Of a DNA stretch of 64,000 bases, positions 15,777-23,540 are shown in pieces. The translations under genes and the position numbers were made by a program. Each line of letters starts with the position of its first letter. Positions within the stretch are counted from its first letter, which is position 1. The notes below the pieces were generated by a model, which was not told where the DNA came from, did not search any database, and was given only the letters and a program-made list of their open reading frames with translations. The stretch is from positions 80,363 through 144,362 of the forward strand of contig CBDDRC010000043.1 in the NCBI GenBank assembly GCA_965232985.1. Direction: 5' to 3'. Origin of the DNA: JADFDG01 sp965232985 (GTDB taxonomy: Bacteria > Pseudomonadota > Gammaproteobacteria > Pseudomonadales > JADFDG01).

Positions 15777-16415
15777 TTATGCCTTGTCCGCCACAAACGG
15801 GTTGAATTGGCGCTCATCGCCGAAGGTGCTCATCGGCCCATGGCCCGGCACAAACGCCACGTCGTCGCCCAGCGGGAAAAGATTGTTGCGAATCGAGCGG
15901 ATCAACTGGTCGTGGTTGCCGCCGGGAAAATCCGTGCGGCCGATGGATCTCTGGAACAGCACGTCACCAACGATGGCCAGGCGATCCACCGCCGAGAAAA
16001 AAATCACGTGCCCTGGCGTATGCCCCGGGCAATGCTTCACATCCAGCATCGTATTGCCGACCATCACCGTATCGCCCTGATGCAGCCAGCGCGTCGGCAC
16101 AAAGGGTTGCGCCGGCGGGAAGCCGAACATTTCCGCCTGTTGCGGCAGCATGTCGATCCAGAATTGATCGCCCTCGTGCGGCCCCTCGATCGGCACCCCG
16201 AGCCTGGCGGCCAACTCGCCGGTACCGCCGGCGTGATCGATGTGGGCATGGGTCAGCAGAATTTTGGTGATCGTCACCCCTTCTTCTGCCGCCGCGCCGA
16301 GGATCTCGTCGAGGTCTCCGCCCGGATCGACCACCGCGCCCTGCTTCGTTTCCTCGCACCACAGCAACGTGCAGTTCTGCTCGAACCGGGTGACAGGAAT
16401 GATGGTGACGCGCAT
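15777..16415 (-). CDS. gloC: Metallo-beta-lactamase-fold hydrolase, type II glyoxalase
   Basis: A 212-residue protein with the metal motif T-H-A-H-I-D-H at residues 55-61, a second histidine in CPGHTPGHV, Asp in VGDVLF and the last ligand in PGHGP. Its length and FEQNCTLLW opening match GloC/YcbL, the shorter of the two bacterial glyoxalase II types, which hydrolyses S-lactoylglutathione. It lies upstream of the WYL regulator on the same strand, about 115 bases away, and is divergent from the next gene. Confidence 0.85.
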   Translation of the reverse strand: MRVTIIPVTRFEQNCTLLWCEETKQGAVVDPGGDLDEILGAAAEEGVTITKILLTHAHIDHAGGTGELAARLGVPIEGPHEGDQFWIDMLPQQAEMFGFPPAQPFVPTRWLHQGDTVMVGNTMLDVKHCPGHTPGHVIFFSAVDRLAIVGDVLFQRSIGRTDFPGGNHDQLIRSIRNNLFPLGDDVAFVPGHGPMSTFGDERQFNPFVADKA

Positions 16416-16469
16416 GGCAACTCCGCCGCAGGCTCTTCAGGTGGCTGGCAGTGTAGGTAAGATGGCCGG

Positions 16470-16943
16470 ATGATCAACCCCGACCTGGCAATCTATCTGG
16501 TGGTGAGCGGCTACGGTGACGATCCGGAAACCGTCACTGGCGTGCTCGGCCTGCCTCCGACCGAGGTCTGGGTGCGCGGGCAGCCATTCAGCAGCGCGTT
16601 CCCGGACGCCCGGCGCAACCGCAGCCAGTGGATGCTGGCCAGCGGCCTGCCCTTCGACGCTGCCTACGGCGAACACGGCGCAGCGCTGCTGGCCTTGCTC
16701 GAACCGCGTGCCGACGCCCTGCAGGCGCTCGCGCAGCGACACGTCATCGGCCTTGCCGTTGGCCGCTATTTCCATACCAGCGACCCGCTGTTTTTCCTCG
16801 ATGAGGCGCTCGTCGTACGCTTTCGGGCGCTCGGCCTCGAACCGTATTTCGACCAGCTGCCGCATCCGCCAACGACAGACAATGCCGACGGCCTTAACAA
16901 CAACCACACGCCCCTTCCTTCCGGCCCCCAGGAGTCCGCATGA
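16470..16943 (+). CDS. DUF4279-like protein
   Basis: A 157-residue protein starting MINPDLAIYLVVSGYGDDPETVTGVLGLPPTEVWVRGQP. This pattern (strand, then helix with LGL.PT..W.KG) resembles DUF4279 proteins of unknown function. No signal peptide or membrane segment. The C-terminal 25 residues are low-complexity Asn/Pro/Thr. Its stop overlaps the cysC start (ATGA), so the two are translationally coupled; this does not itself reveal a function. Confidence 0.55.
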   Translation: MINPDLAIYLVVSGYGDDPETVTGVLGLPPTEVWVRGQPFSSAFPDARRNRSQWMLASGLPFDAAYGEHGAALLALLEPRADALQALAQRHVIGLAVGRYFHTSDPLFFLDEALVVRFRALGLEPYFDQLPHPPTTDNADGLNNNHTPLPSGPQESA

Positions 16944-17539
16944 GCACCAACACCGTCTGGCACCCCCACACCGTCACCCGTGCACAGCGTGCGCAGCAAA
17001 AAAAACAGCGCCCGGTGCTGGTCTGGTTCACCGGGTTATCCGGCGCCGGCAAATCAACTGTCGCCAACGCCCTGGAGTCCTGGCTTTACGATGCCGGCTT
17101 TCATTCTTACCTGCTCGACGGCGACAACATCCGCCAGGGCCTGAACAAGGATCTCGGTTTTACCGACAAGGATCGTGTCGAGAACATCCGGCGCATCGGC
17201 GAAGTCGGCAAGCTGCTGGCCGATGCCGGCCTGATCGCGCTCAGCGCCTTCATTTCGCCGTTCCGTGCCGACCGCCAGATGGTACGCAGCCTGTTCGCAC
17301 CGGGCGAATTCATCGAGGTGTATGTGGCAACACCGCTCGATGTCTGCGAGGAGCGCGATCCGAAAGGGCTGTACAAAAAGGCCCGGGCCGGCGCCATCCG
17401 TCAGTTCACCGGCATCGACTCGCCCTACGAGGTGCCGGAGAACCCCGAGCTCGTCGTTGACACCAGCAAGGCGAGCATCGAACAGGCAACGCTGCAGATC
17501 GTCGACTACCTGACCCGGGTCGGCGCCATCGCCAGGTGA
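16940..17539 (+). CDS. cysC: Adenylyl-sulfate kinase (APS kinase)
   Basis: A 199-residue kinase with P-loop GLSGAGKST (32-40), LLDGDNIRQGLNKDLGF, and the FISPFRADR substrate motif at 104-112. It phosphorylates adenosine 5'-phosphosulfate to PAPS, the donor for assimilatory reduction or sulfotransferases. It stands alone, without the sulfurylase genes cysD/cysN nearby. It is coupled to the DUF4279-like gene. Its stop lies only a few bases from the boundary of attC site 3. Confidence 0.93.
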   Translation: MSTNTVWHPHTVTRAQRAQQKKQRPVLVWFTGLSGAGKSTVANALESWLYDAGFHSYLLDGDNIRQGLNKDLGFTDKDRVENIRRIGEVGKLLADAGLIALSAFISPFRADRQMVRSLFAPGEFIEVYVATPLDVCEERDPKGLYKKARAGAIRQFTGIDSPYEVPENPELVVDTSKASIEQATLQIVDYLTRVGAIAR

Positions 17540-17541
17540 GC

Positions 17542-17611
17542 CAGCAAACGTTTGATCTCAGGCCGCGGCCCGTCAGGGCCGTCGCGCCTGCAGTGCAGCG
17601 AAGGGTTAGCC
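17542..17611 (-). other. attC recombination site 3 (minus orientation)
   Basis: Read on the minus strand it begins GGCTAACCCTTCG (17611 downward) and shares CCCTGACGGGCCGCGGCC and TGA with attC 2. It ends with ATCAAACGTTTGC, a degenerate right end (GTTTGCT rather than GTTRRRY). It lies immediately after the MazF stop codon, which is inside its left arm. Its orientation is opposite to attC 1 and 2. Confidence 0.7.
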
Positions 17612-17944
17612 GCCGATAATTTCATTCAATCCTTCAACGACCTGAGCAAGTTCTTCGGGATTAACTACGCCGATTTTCTTTCCGATTCGCTCCGTGGAAA
17701 GCGTACGAATCTGACTGATCTTTACCCAAGAACGCTTAGGTAATTTGGATTTCAGAATTTCGTAAGTCAGCGGAAAGCCAGCTCGTTGTTCTTGGCTTGT
17801 AAGCGCCACCGCGATGACTGTGCCGGAACGCTCATTGAATATGTCTTGGCTCAGGATAAGAACTGGGCGCTCACCTGACTGCTCTCGACCTACGGTTGGG
17901 TTGAGATCAGCCCATCGAATCTCGCCTCTCAATATTTTGGCCAC
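17606..17944 (-). CDS. MazF/PemK-family endoribonuclease toxin
   Basis: A 112-residue protein with the MazF core RGEIRWADLNPTVGREQSGERPVLILS and a C-terminal helix (NPEELAQVVEGLNEIIGG). MazF toxins cleave mRNA at short motifs. It overlaps the upstream antitoxin by 16 bases. The TAA stop is within GGCTAAC of attC 3, the same arrangement as the ParE gene ending at 2797. Confidence 0.85.
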   Translation of the reverse strand: MAKILRGEIRWADLNPTVGREQSGERPVLILSQDIFNERSGTVIAVALTSQEQRAGFPLTYEILKSKLPKRSWVKISQIRTLSTERIGKKIGVVNPEELAQVVEGLNEIIGG

Positions 17945-18171
17945 GCCGCCAACTCCTCAGACAATCCTTCGTCTGCCATTGCCCTTTCAAAGGCCGGATC
18001 GAGCTTTGCGCATTCCTCCGCCAAACGACCGCGCTCCATGCGTTCAAGTTTCTCCTGTACCGCCTCTTGGATGGCTCGGCTGCGATTGGTAAACACATGC
18101 CGCCTCACCAGTGCATCTACCCTGGCGAGTACCCCTTCTTCGATTGTGATGGCCACTTTGGTCTGGCTCAT
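17929..18171 (-). CDS. Ribbon-helix-helix antitoxin of the MazF pair
   Basis: An 80-residue protein with an N-terminal RHH DNA-binding domain (KVAITIEEGVLARVDALV, then SRAIQEAVQEKLERM) and an acidic tail (ECAKLDPAFERAMADEGLSEEL) suited to blocking the MazF active site. It precedes and overlaps the toxin gene. It should bind the palindrome at 18188-18206 in its own promoter region. Confidence 0.8.
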   Translation of the reverse strand: MSQTKVAITIEEGVLARVDALVRRHVFTNRSRAIQEAVQEKLERMERGRLAEECAKLDPAFERAMADEGLSEELAAWPKY

Positions 18172-18187
18172 ATCGGCGACCCCCTAG

Positions 18188-18206
18188 GTATGACAATTGA
18201 TCATAC
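18188..18206 (-). promoter_or_regulatory. Operator-like palindrome upstream of the MazEF-type pair
   Basis: GTATGA-CAATTGA-TCATAC: 6-bp perfect arms about 17 bases upstream of the antitoxin ATG, a plausible autoregulatory site. On the minus strand it includes a TATGAT-like -10. Confidence 0.5.
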
Positions 18207-18281
18207 TATTGGGGCCATGCCAACGCAACCCGGGGCGCCCAACCCTGTTTAGCCACCCGCCTGACCGCTGATCCGGTCTAT

Positions 18282-18322
18282 ATCATTGCATATATAACGA
18301 TAATCGTTTAATTTGCAATGAT
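18282..18322 (+). promoter_or_regulatory. Nested palindrome spanning the ATPase start codon
   Basis: Inner perfect palindrome AACGATAATCGTT (18296-18308) is flanked symmetrically, 5 bases on each side, by outer arms ATCATTGCA (18282-18290) and TGCAATGAT (18314-18322). The outer right arm contains the ATG of the following gene. The stretch is AT-rich against a GC-rich background and also offers TATAAC/TATATA -10-like sequences. Confidence 0.6.
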
Positions 18323-19481
18323 GATTAGTCGTCAGATCGCCCCTGAACTTGCCACAGCCCTCGCCACCTTCCCGGTTGTGGCGCTGATCGGCCCGCGCCA
18401 GGTGGGGAAGACCACACTTGCCCGGGAATTTGCCAGCCGTCACCCCGACACCGAGTATCTCGATCTCGAACGCCCTTCCGACCTCGCCCGCCTGCGCGAC
18501 CCGGAACTTTATCTCGCCAGCCGCGCCGACCGACTGGTGATCCTCGACGAAGTGCAGCGCGTTCCGGAACTGTTCCCGGTACTGCGTGCCCTGGTAGATG
18601 CAAAGCGCAAACCCGGGCGCTTCCTGCTGCTGGGCTCGGCAGCGCCGGAGCTGATCAATCGCTCTGCCGAATCGCTGGCCGGACGCATTCGTTACCTGGA
18701 AATGCAGCCATTGTTGCTGGCGGAAGCCGCAGGCAACCTCGCGTCACTCTGGCTGCGCGGCGGCTTCCCGGACAGCTTCCTCGCCACCGACGACGCCACG
18801 TCTTTCGCGTGGCGCGAAGCATTCATCCGCACCTTCCTCGAGCGCGATATCCCGGCCCTGGGCTTCCGCATGCCGGCGCATACCGTGCGGCGATTCTGGC
18901 AAATGCTTGCGCACTGGCACGGACAACTCTGGAATGCGAGTTCCCTAGCGCAGAGCATGGATTGCTCACCGCCGGCGGCCAGCCGCTACCTGGACCTGCT
19001 CTGCGATGCGTTCGTAGCCCGCCGGCTCATGCCGTGGCACGCCAATGTCGGCAAACGGCTGGTGAAATCGCCGCGCATCTACCTGCGCGACAGCGGCCTG
19101 CTGCACACATTGCTCAATCTGCGCACCACGAACGAGCTGGAAGGCCACCCCGCGCTGGGCGCGTCGTGGGAAGGGTTCGTGATCGAGCAGGTGCTGGCGG
19201 CGGCAAAGCCGGTTGAGTACGGGTTTTATCGCACGGCGGCCGGCGCCGAGATCGACCTGGTCATGACCCTGCCCGGCCACAGCAAACCCGTGGCGGTGGA
19301 AATCAAATACAGCGCAGCGCCAAAACCCGCGCGCGGGTTTTGGCAGGCGCTGGACGACTTGGGCGTAGAAAAAGCCTTTGTGATCCATTCCGGCCACGAA
19401 GCCTACCCGCTGGAGGCACGCGTGACTGCGTGGCCGGCCGGGAGGATTTTCAAGTTACCCTTTCAGGGGTTGAGCCCGTGA
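18318..19481 (+). CDS. AAA ATPase with DUF4143 (PD-D/ExK-like) domain
   Basis: A 387-residue protein. The N-terminal AAA_14 ATPase has Walker A GPRQVGKT (25-32) and Walker B RLVILDEVQ. The C-terminal DUF4143 region has EGFVIEQVL, AEIDLVM and VEIKYS, the E-D-ExK pattern of a PD-(D/E)XK nuclease fold. Such proteins are widespread in accessory DNA and their role is unsettled. ATGATG at 18318/18321 gives two possible starts, both inside the nested palindrome. No partner gene is evident. Confidence 0.85.
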   Translation: MMISRQIAPELATALATFPVVALIGPRQVGKTTLAREFASRHPDTEYLDLERPSDLARLRDPELYLASRADRLVILDEVQRVPELFPVLRALVDAKRKPGRFLLLGSAAPELINRSAESLAGRIRYLEMQPLLLAEAAGNLASLWLRGGFPDSFLATDDATSFAWREAFIRTFLERDIPALGFRMPAHTVRRFWQMLAHWHGQLWNASSLAQSMDCSPPAASRYLDLLCDAFVARRLMPWHANVGKRLVKSPRIYLRDSGLLHTLLNLRTTNELEGHPALGASWEGFVIEQVLAAAKPVEYGFYRTAAGAEIDLVMTLPGHSKPVAVEIKYSAAPKPARGFWQALDDLGVEKAFVIHSGHEAYPLEARVTAWPAGRIFKLPFQGLSP

Positions 19482-19641
19482 ATATCCTCATGAGCGACGG
19501 TGCCAGGCGGCGGCCACCGCCGTCCGGGGTACGGGCGAGAGCGGTATGGCCCACTGCGGTATTTTCGCATGGCGCGAGCAGCCCCCCGGGCATTAGAGTC
19601 GACACACCGCCGTCTTCCAATACCGCCCCCGGCACCTGCGT

Positions 19642-20499
19642 ATGAAGGCACCCTTGTTCCATTACCGGGCCGATATCCCGGCCGCGCTGTACGTCTTCGG
19701 CGTGTTCATCCTGCAACTGACCGTGTTCTTCACGGTCGATAATCTGTGGGTCGCCGCTGGCTGCGCCTTCGTGCTGATGATGGCGCAGGTTTCCTGCGGC
19801 GCCATCTGTCACAACCACCACCACAAGAACATCTTTACCGTGCGCCCGCTGAACCGGCTGCTCGAAGTGATCCTGTATCTGCAAACCGGCACCAGCCCCT
19901 ACTCCTGGACCATCCACCACAACATCGGTCATCACCACCAATATCTGCATCCGGCACAGGACCCGTCAGCCTGGTCGCACCCGGACGGTCGCCCGATGTC
20001 GCGGCTGTACTACGACTTCGTCAACGCCGCGATGATCTACCCGCAAATATGGCGGATCGGTCACGACCACCCGGTGTTGTTTGCCCGCTTCAAACGCATG
20101 CTCGTGCTCAGCAATCTGGTGCTGCTCGGCTTTTTCGTGCTCAACCCGATCATGACGCTCATCGTGTTCGTGGTGCCGATGCTGCTCATGCTGGTGCTGC
20201 TGCTCGACAATACTTTCCTGCAGCATTCCGGTCTGGCGCTCGACGACCATCTGGTCGCCTCCCGCAATGTCGAGAACCGCCTGTACAACCTGACCAGCTG
20301 GAACCTCGGCTTCCACGCCGCGCACCACATCTGGCCAGGCATCCACTGGAGCGAACTGCCGGCACTGCACGCGAAAATCCGGCCGCAGATTCCGCCGCAC
20401 CTGATCACCACCAGCCTGTTCGGCCTGCCCAGTGCTGCCGAGCGGGCGCTGCGCGAGAAAGATGCAGCGAACGCGGTATCATCGCAGCATCCACATTGA
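19642..20499 (+). CDS. Membrane fatty acid desaturase family protein
   Basis: A 285-residue membrane protein with the three histidine clusters of di-iron desaturases: HNHHH at residues 57-61, HHNIGHHH at 92-99 and HAAHH near residue 230. Hydrophobic spans lie between and before them. It would insert a double bond into an acyl chain or a related lipid at the inner membrane, using electrons from a separate donor. The 160 bases upstream hold no clear promoter. The substrate is unknown. Confidence 0.8.
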   Translation: MKAPLFHYRADIPAALYVFGVFILQLTVFFTVDNLWVAAGCAFVLMMAQVSCGAICHNHHHKNIFTVRPLNRLLEVILYLQTGTSPYSWTIHHNIGHHHQYLHPAQDPSAWSHPDGRPMSRLYYDFVNAAMIYPQIWRIGHDHPVLFARFKRMLVLSNLVLLGFFVLNPIMTLIVFVVPMLLMLVLLLDNTFLQHSGLALDDHLVASRNVENRLYNLTSWNLGFHAAHHIWPGIHWSELPALHAKIRPQIPPHLITTSLFGLPSAAERALREKDAANAVSSQHPH

Positions 20500-20518
20500 T
20501 GGTTGAGGGCCCGACGGC

Positions 20519-20761
20519 ATGTCCTGCTGCCAATATGTTTCGCTGCAACAACTGATCATCCTCATCGACCGGCTGCGCAATGCCTCGCTCAGTGCCGCCG
20601 ATCGCGCCGAGCACGAACGTTTCTTCCTGAAATGCGTACCGACACCGGACGCGCTCAACTTCGTGCGCAACCCGGCGCAACACCCGGCCAACCCGCGGCC
20701 CGGCACCATCCCAACGCCGGAAGAAATGGCGCGTGCCATCGTCACCATGCGTGCTGCCTGA
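20519..20761 (+). CDS. Hypothetical 80-residue protein
   Basis: A small soluble protein (MSCCQYVSLQQLIILIDRL...) between the desaturase gene and yajQ, all on the same strand, with 19 bases upstream and 13 downstream. Codon use is like its neighbours, and a GGGCCCG stretch serves weakly as ribosome site. No motif recognised. It may be a real small gene or a chance frame filling a gap. Confidence 0.4.
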   Translation: MSCCQYVSLQQLIILIDRLRNASLSAADRAEHERFFLKCVPTPDALNFVRNPAQHPANPRPGTIPTPEEMARAIVTMRAA

Positions 20762-20774
20762 GCAGGGTCACGTC

Positions 20775-21257
20775 ATGCCATCGTTCGATACCGTTTCCGA
20801 GATCAACCTGCACGAAGTCACCAACGCCATCGATCAGGCCAGCCGGGAGCTTGAGCAGCGTTTCGATCTGCGCGGCACCGGCGCCAAAGTATCGCTGGAG
20901 AAAAGTGTCATCACCTGTGTTGCCACTGCCGACTTCCAGCTCACCCAGGTGCGGGAAATTGTCGAGGGAAAACTGATCAAGCGCGGCATCGACATCACCT
21001 GCCTGGAAGAAGGCAAGGTTGAGGGTGCCGGCAAGGAACTGCGCCAGACGCTCACCGTCAAGGAAGGTATCGACCAGGAACACGCCAAAAAAATTGTCGC
21101 CCTGATCAAGGATGCGAAACTGAAAGTGCAGGCCTCGATCCAGGGCGACAAGGTGCGCGTGACCGGCAAGAAAAAGGACGATCTGCAGGAAGCGATGACG
21201 CTGATGCGCGAAGGCAAGATCGGCCTGCCGCTGCAGTTCAACAACTTCCGGGATTGA
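20775..21257 (+). CDS. yajQ: YajQ-family nucleotide-binding protein
   Basis: A 160-residue protein matching YajQ throughout: MPSFDTVSEINLHEVTNAID start, FDLRGTGA, GKLIKRGID, KIVALIKDAKLKVQASIQGDKVRVTGKKKDDLQ and the end LPLQFNNFRD. Family members bind nucleotides, and some respond to cyclic di-GMP. A GGGT ribosome site precedes ATG 20775; a frame extension to 20733 is not conserved. It converges on slyX. Confidence 0.93.
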   Translation: MPSFDTVSEINLHEVTNAIDQASRELEQRFDLRGTGAKVSLEKSVITCVATADFQLTQVREIVEGKLIKRGIDITCLEEGKVEGAGKELRQTLTVKEGIDQEHAKKIVALIKDAKLKVQASIQGDKVRVTGKKKDDLQEAMTLMREGKIGLPLQFNNFRD

Positions 21258-21292
21258 GAAAGGAAAAGGACAAATTGTCGCGCCCGCGAACG

Positions 21293-21511
21293 TCAATAGT
21301 GCGGCGGTGGCTCCTCACCCGGTGAGGCCTGCATCAGCGGCACCAACATCTCCACCTGCTCTCGCGTACGGCGCAGCTCGGCCTCCAGACGCAAGATGCG
21401 CTGATCCTGGTCGCTGACCACGCGATTGAGCTGCTCGACGGTATCGTCCTGGAACGTCAGACGATTTTCGAGCTCGACGATACGCACGAGCAGAGCAGCG
21501 ATTGCAGCCAT
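21293..21511 (-). CDS. slyX: SlyX protein
   Basis: A 72-residue, almost wholly coiled-coil protein (ALLVRIVELENRLTFQDDTVEQLN...RILRLEAELRRTREQVEML) ending in SPGEEPPPHY, the typical SlyX tail. The start at 21511 was chosen by family length; the frame continues far upstream only because it shadows the GGDEF gene on the other strand. Its function is not known. It is divergent from the GGDEF gene with 69 bases between. Confidence 0.85.
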   Translation of the reverse strand: MAAIAALLVRIVELENRLTFQDDTVEQLNRVVSDQDQRILRLEAELRRTREQVEMLVPLMQASPGEEPPPHY

Positions 21512-21580
21512 GGTGTTCCGGTTATCGCGACAGATTCGCAAGGTCGCGCTATGCTCGGCCGGCAACCCGGAGCCGTCAAG

Positions 21581-22621
21581 ATGAACATCGACGAATTGCT
21601 GGTCACGCTCCGCCACAATGAACAGATCGTGCGCAAGCTGTTCGATATTGAGAGCAGCATTCTCGGCACGACCCGTTTCCGCGACCTGTTCGAGAACCTG
21701 CTCACCCAGATCGAACAACAGTTCGCCATTCCCCACGCCTGGTTGACGCTGGTCCACGATGCGGCCATCACCTCGCTGGTGGCCGATCTCCAGCAATCGC
21801 CGCCAACCCGCAACCATCTGGTAATCATCGATGAGCGCACCTTTCACACCCTCACCGGCGACAGCGATATTCCCCTGCTGATAAATGCCAACCTCGAGCG
21901 TTATGCGCCGCTGGTACCGCCGGCATTCCGCGGTAGCCTCGGCTCTATGGCCATCGCACCGATCCGCTTTGAAGGGCGGATCATCGGCAGTTTCAACCAG
22001 GGTGACGCCAAGCGCAGCCGGTTTTCCCCGGACAAAGACACCTTCTTTCTGCGCCAACTGGCCGTGAAGGTATCGATCTGCCTGGCCAACGTCACCGCCC
22101 ACGAACAGTTGCGCATCCTCGCCACGCGCGATCCACTCACGCACCTGCCGAACCGGCGCGAACTCGATCAGATACTGCACCGCGAATTCGAACGCGCCCG
22201 CCGGCTGGATCAACCGCTGGCGGTGGTCTTTCTCGACTGCGACGATTTCAAGCAGGTCAACGATCTCTTTGGCCACGACGCGGGCGATGCCTACCTGCAT
22301 CATGTCGCGGGCGAGCTGTCCGCTGCCATCCGCACCTCGGACTGCGCATTCCGTTTCGCCGGCGATGAATTTGTACTGGTACTGCCCGGCCAGAGCGAAA
22401 CAGACGCGCGCCAGATGGGCGAACGGCTGCGCACCCGCCTGATCGCTGCGCCACTGGTTTACGGCGGCAACACGATTCCGGTGCAACTGAGTCTGGGCGC
22501 GGCCTGCTCGCGTGAAGAAGGCATCGGCGATGCCCAGGCCCTGTTGCGCATGGCCGATGCCCGGCTCTACGACGACAAGCGTGGCAAGCCCGAGCGCCGT
22601 GCGGCGTCCCGCCCGGCCTGA
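21581..22621 (+). CDS. Diguanylate cyclase with DUF484/GAF-like sensor domain
   Basis: About 346 residues. The first 180 residues resemble the DUF484/GAF fold (NEQIVRKLFDIESSILGTTRFRDLFENLL, RGSLGSMAIAPI, GRIIGSFNQGD). The C-terminal half is a GGDEF domain with DPLTHLPNRREL, DCDDFKQVND and signature AGDEF in place of GGDEF, a variant compatible with activity. No RxxD inhibitory site is obvious. ATG 21581 has GGAG at 8 bases; ATG 21551 is an alternative with AAGG. Expected role: cyclic di-GMP synthesis under an unknown cue. Confidence 0.82.
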   Translation: MNIDELLVTLRHNEQIVRKLFDIESSILGTTRFRDLFENLLTQIEQQFAIPHAWLTLVHDAAITSLVADLQQSPPTRNHLVIIDERTFHTLTGDSDIPLLINANLERYAPLVPPAFRGSLGSMAIAPIRFEGRIIGSFNQGDAKRSRFSPDKDTFFLRQLAVKVSICLANVTAHEQLRILATRDPLTHLPNRRELDQILHREFERARRLDQPLAVVFLDCDDFKQVNDLFGHDAGDAYLHHVAGELSAAIRTSDCAFRFAGDEFVLVLPGQSETDARQMGERLRTRLIAAPLVYGGNTIPVQLSLGAACSREEGIGDAQALLRMADARLYDDKRGKPERRAASRPA

Positions 22622-22717
22622 CCGGCACCGAACCGGCCTCTCTTACCGGCGGCGCCCGGCGCGCAACCCTCTGCTATGATTGGCCCGCCCCCCGCGGCAA
22701 GGCACGGGAAAACAACA

Positions 22718-23479
22718 ATGAAAACAATGCGTTTTGTCGCTATTGCGGCCACTTTGGGCAGCCTGCTCGTACTCCTTGGCTGCCGGAGTCCCCTGCAAGG
22801 CATGACCGAAGACCATATTTACTACTCGCCCAAGGCTGCGTACGCCCTCCCTTTGTATCTCAGCCCCTTCCGCGGCCAGGTCACCGTCAGTGAGCGCTGC
22901 AGCGCCGCCGGCGGTTCGACCACCTTCTGGGATGAGCAGGGCCGTTTTTTTCGCATCGACTATCTGCAGATCGACGAGCACCCGATGGCGCAGGCACCGC
23001 GGTTTGCCTCCGACCAAACGATGCTCAACGCAGTAATGAACAACTATCTGCGCGAAGTCCTGCCTACCGGCAGATCGATCACAGACGTCGACACCATCGC
23101 TCGCGACTATCTGAAAGATCGCGAACCGCGCGCACTGTTCGTCATTCTGAACATGAATATCGATACCACCCGCATCACTGACCGCAAGGGTCCGCTGATT
23201 CGCGGCACCTACTACTACGGTTTCCTGCTGTTCAAACGTGACCAATATATTTACGTGCTACAGCATTACCAACCGGCCCTGATGAAAGACAAGATGCTGC
23301 AGGTGCTGTCGCGCATGGCCGACAACATGGTGATGCCGGGCAGGGCGCGCTCGGAAACCGAGATTGAGCGGGCACGCGAACGCTGGAACGCGACTATCGC
23401 TGCAACCCGCCTCAGCAAAAAACCGGCAGAAACCGAGGATGAAACCGTGATCACCAACCCGATTCGCCCTTGCGACTAA
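22718..23479 (+). CDS. Lipoprotein, unknown function
   Basis: A 253-residue protein with an LLGC lipobox (Cys22) behind a hydrophobic signal. The mature domain contains IYYSPKAAYALPLYLSPFRG and a GTYYYGFLLFKRDQYIYVLQH strand pair; no family recognised. It heads a run of five same-strand genes (DUF2834, acetoacetate-decarboxylase-like, Bax-like, thioesterase). ATG 22718 is chosen because the signal peptide begins there. Confidence 0.6.
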   Translation: MKTMRFVAIAATLGSLLVLLGCRSPLQGMTEDHIYYSPKAAYALPLYLSPFRGQVTVSERCSAAGGSTTFWDEQGRFFRIDYLQIDEHPMAQAPRFASDQTMLNAVMNNYLREVLPTGRSITDVDTIARDYLKDREPRALFVILNMNIDTTRITDRKGPLIRGTYYYGFLLFKRDQYIYVLQHYQPALMKDKMLQVLSRMADNMVMPGRARSETEIERARERWNATIAATRLSKKPAETEDETVITNPIRPCD

Positions 23480-23540
23480 CGTCCCCGGCAAGCATCGTGC
23501 TGTCAGTCGGCGTGTATCGAGCTGCACACAGGAGCATCAC

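Noticed and set aside
21512..22486. N-terminal extension of slyX on the minus strand
   Set aside because: The frame is open but lies antisense to the GGDEF gene and SlyX is a protein of about 70 residues.
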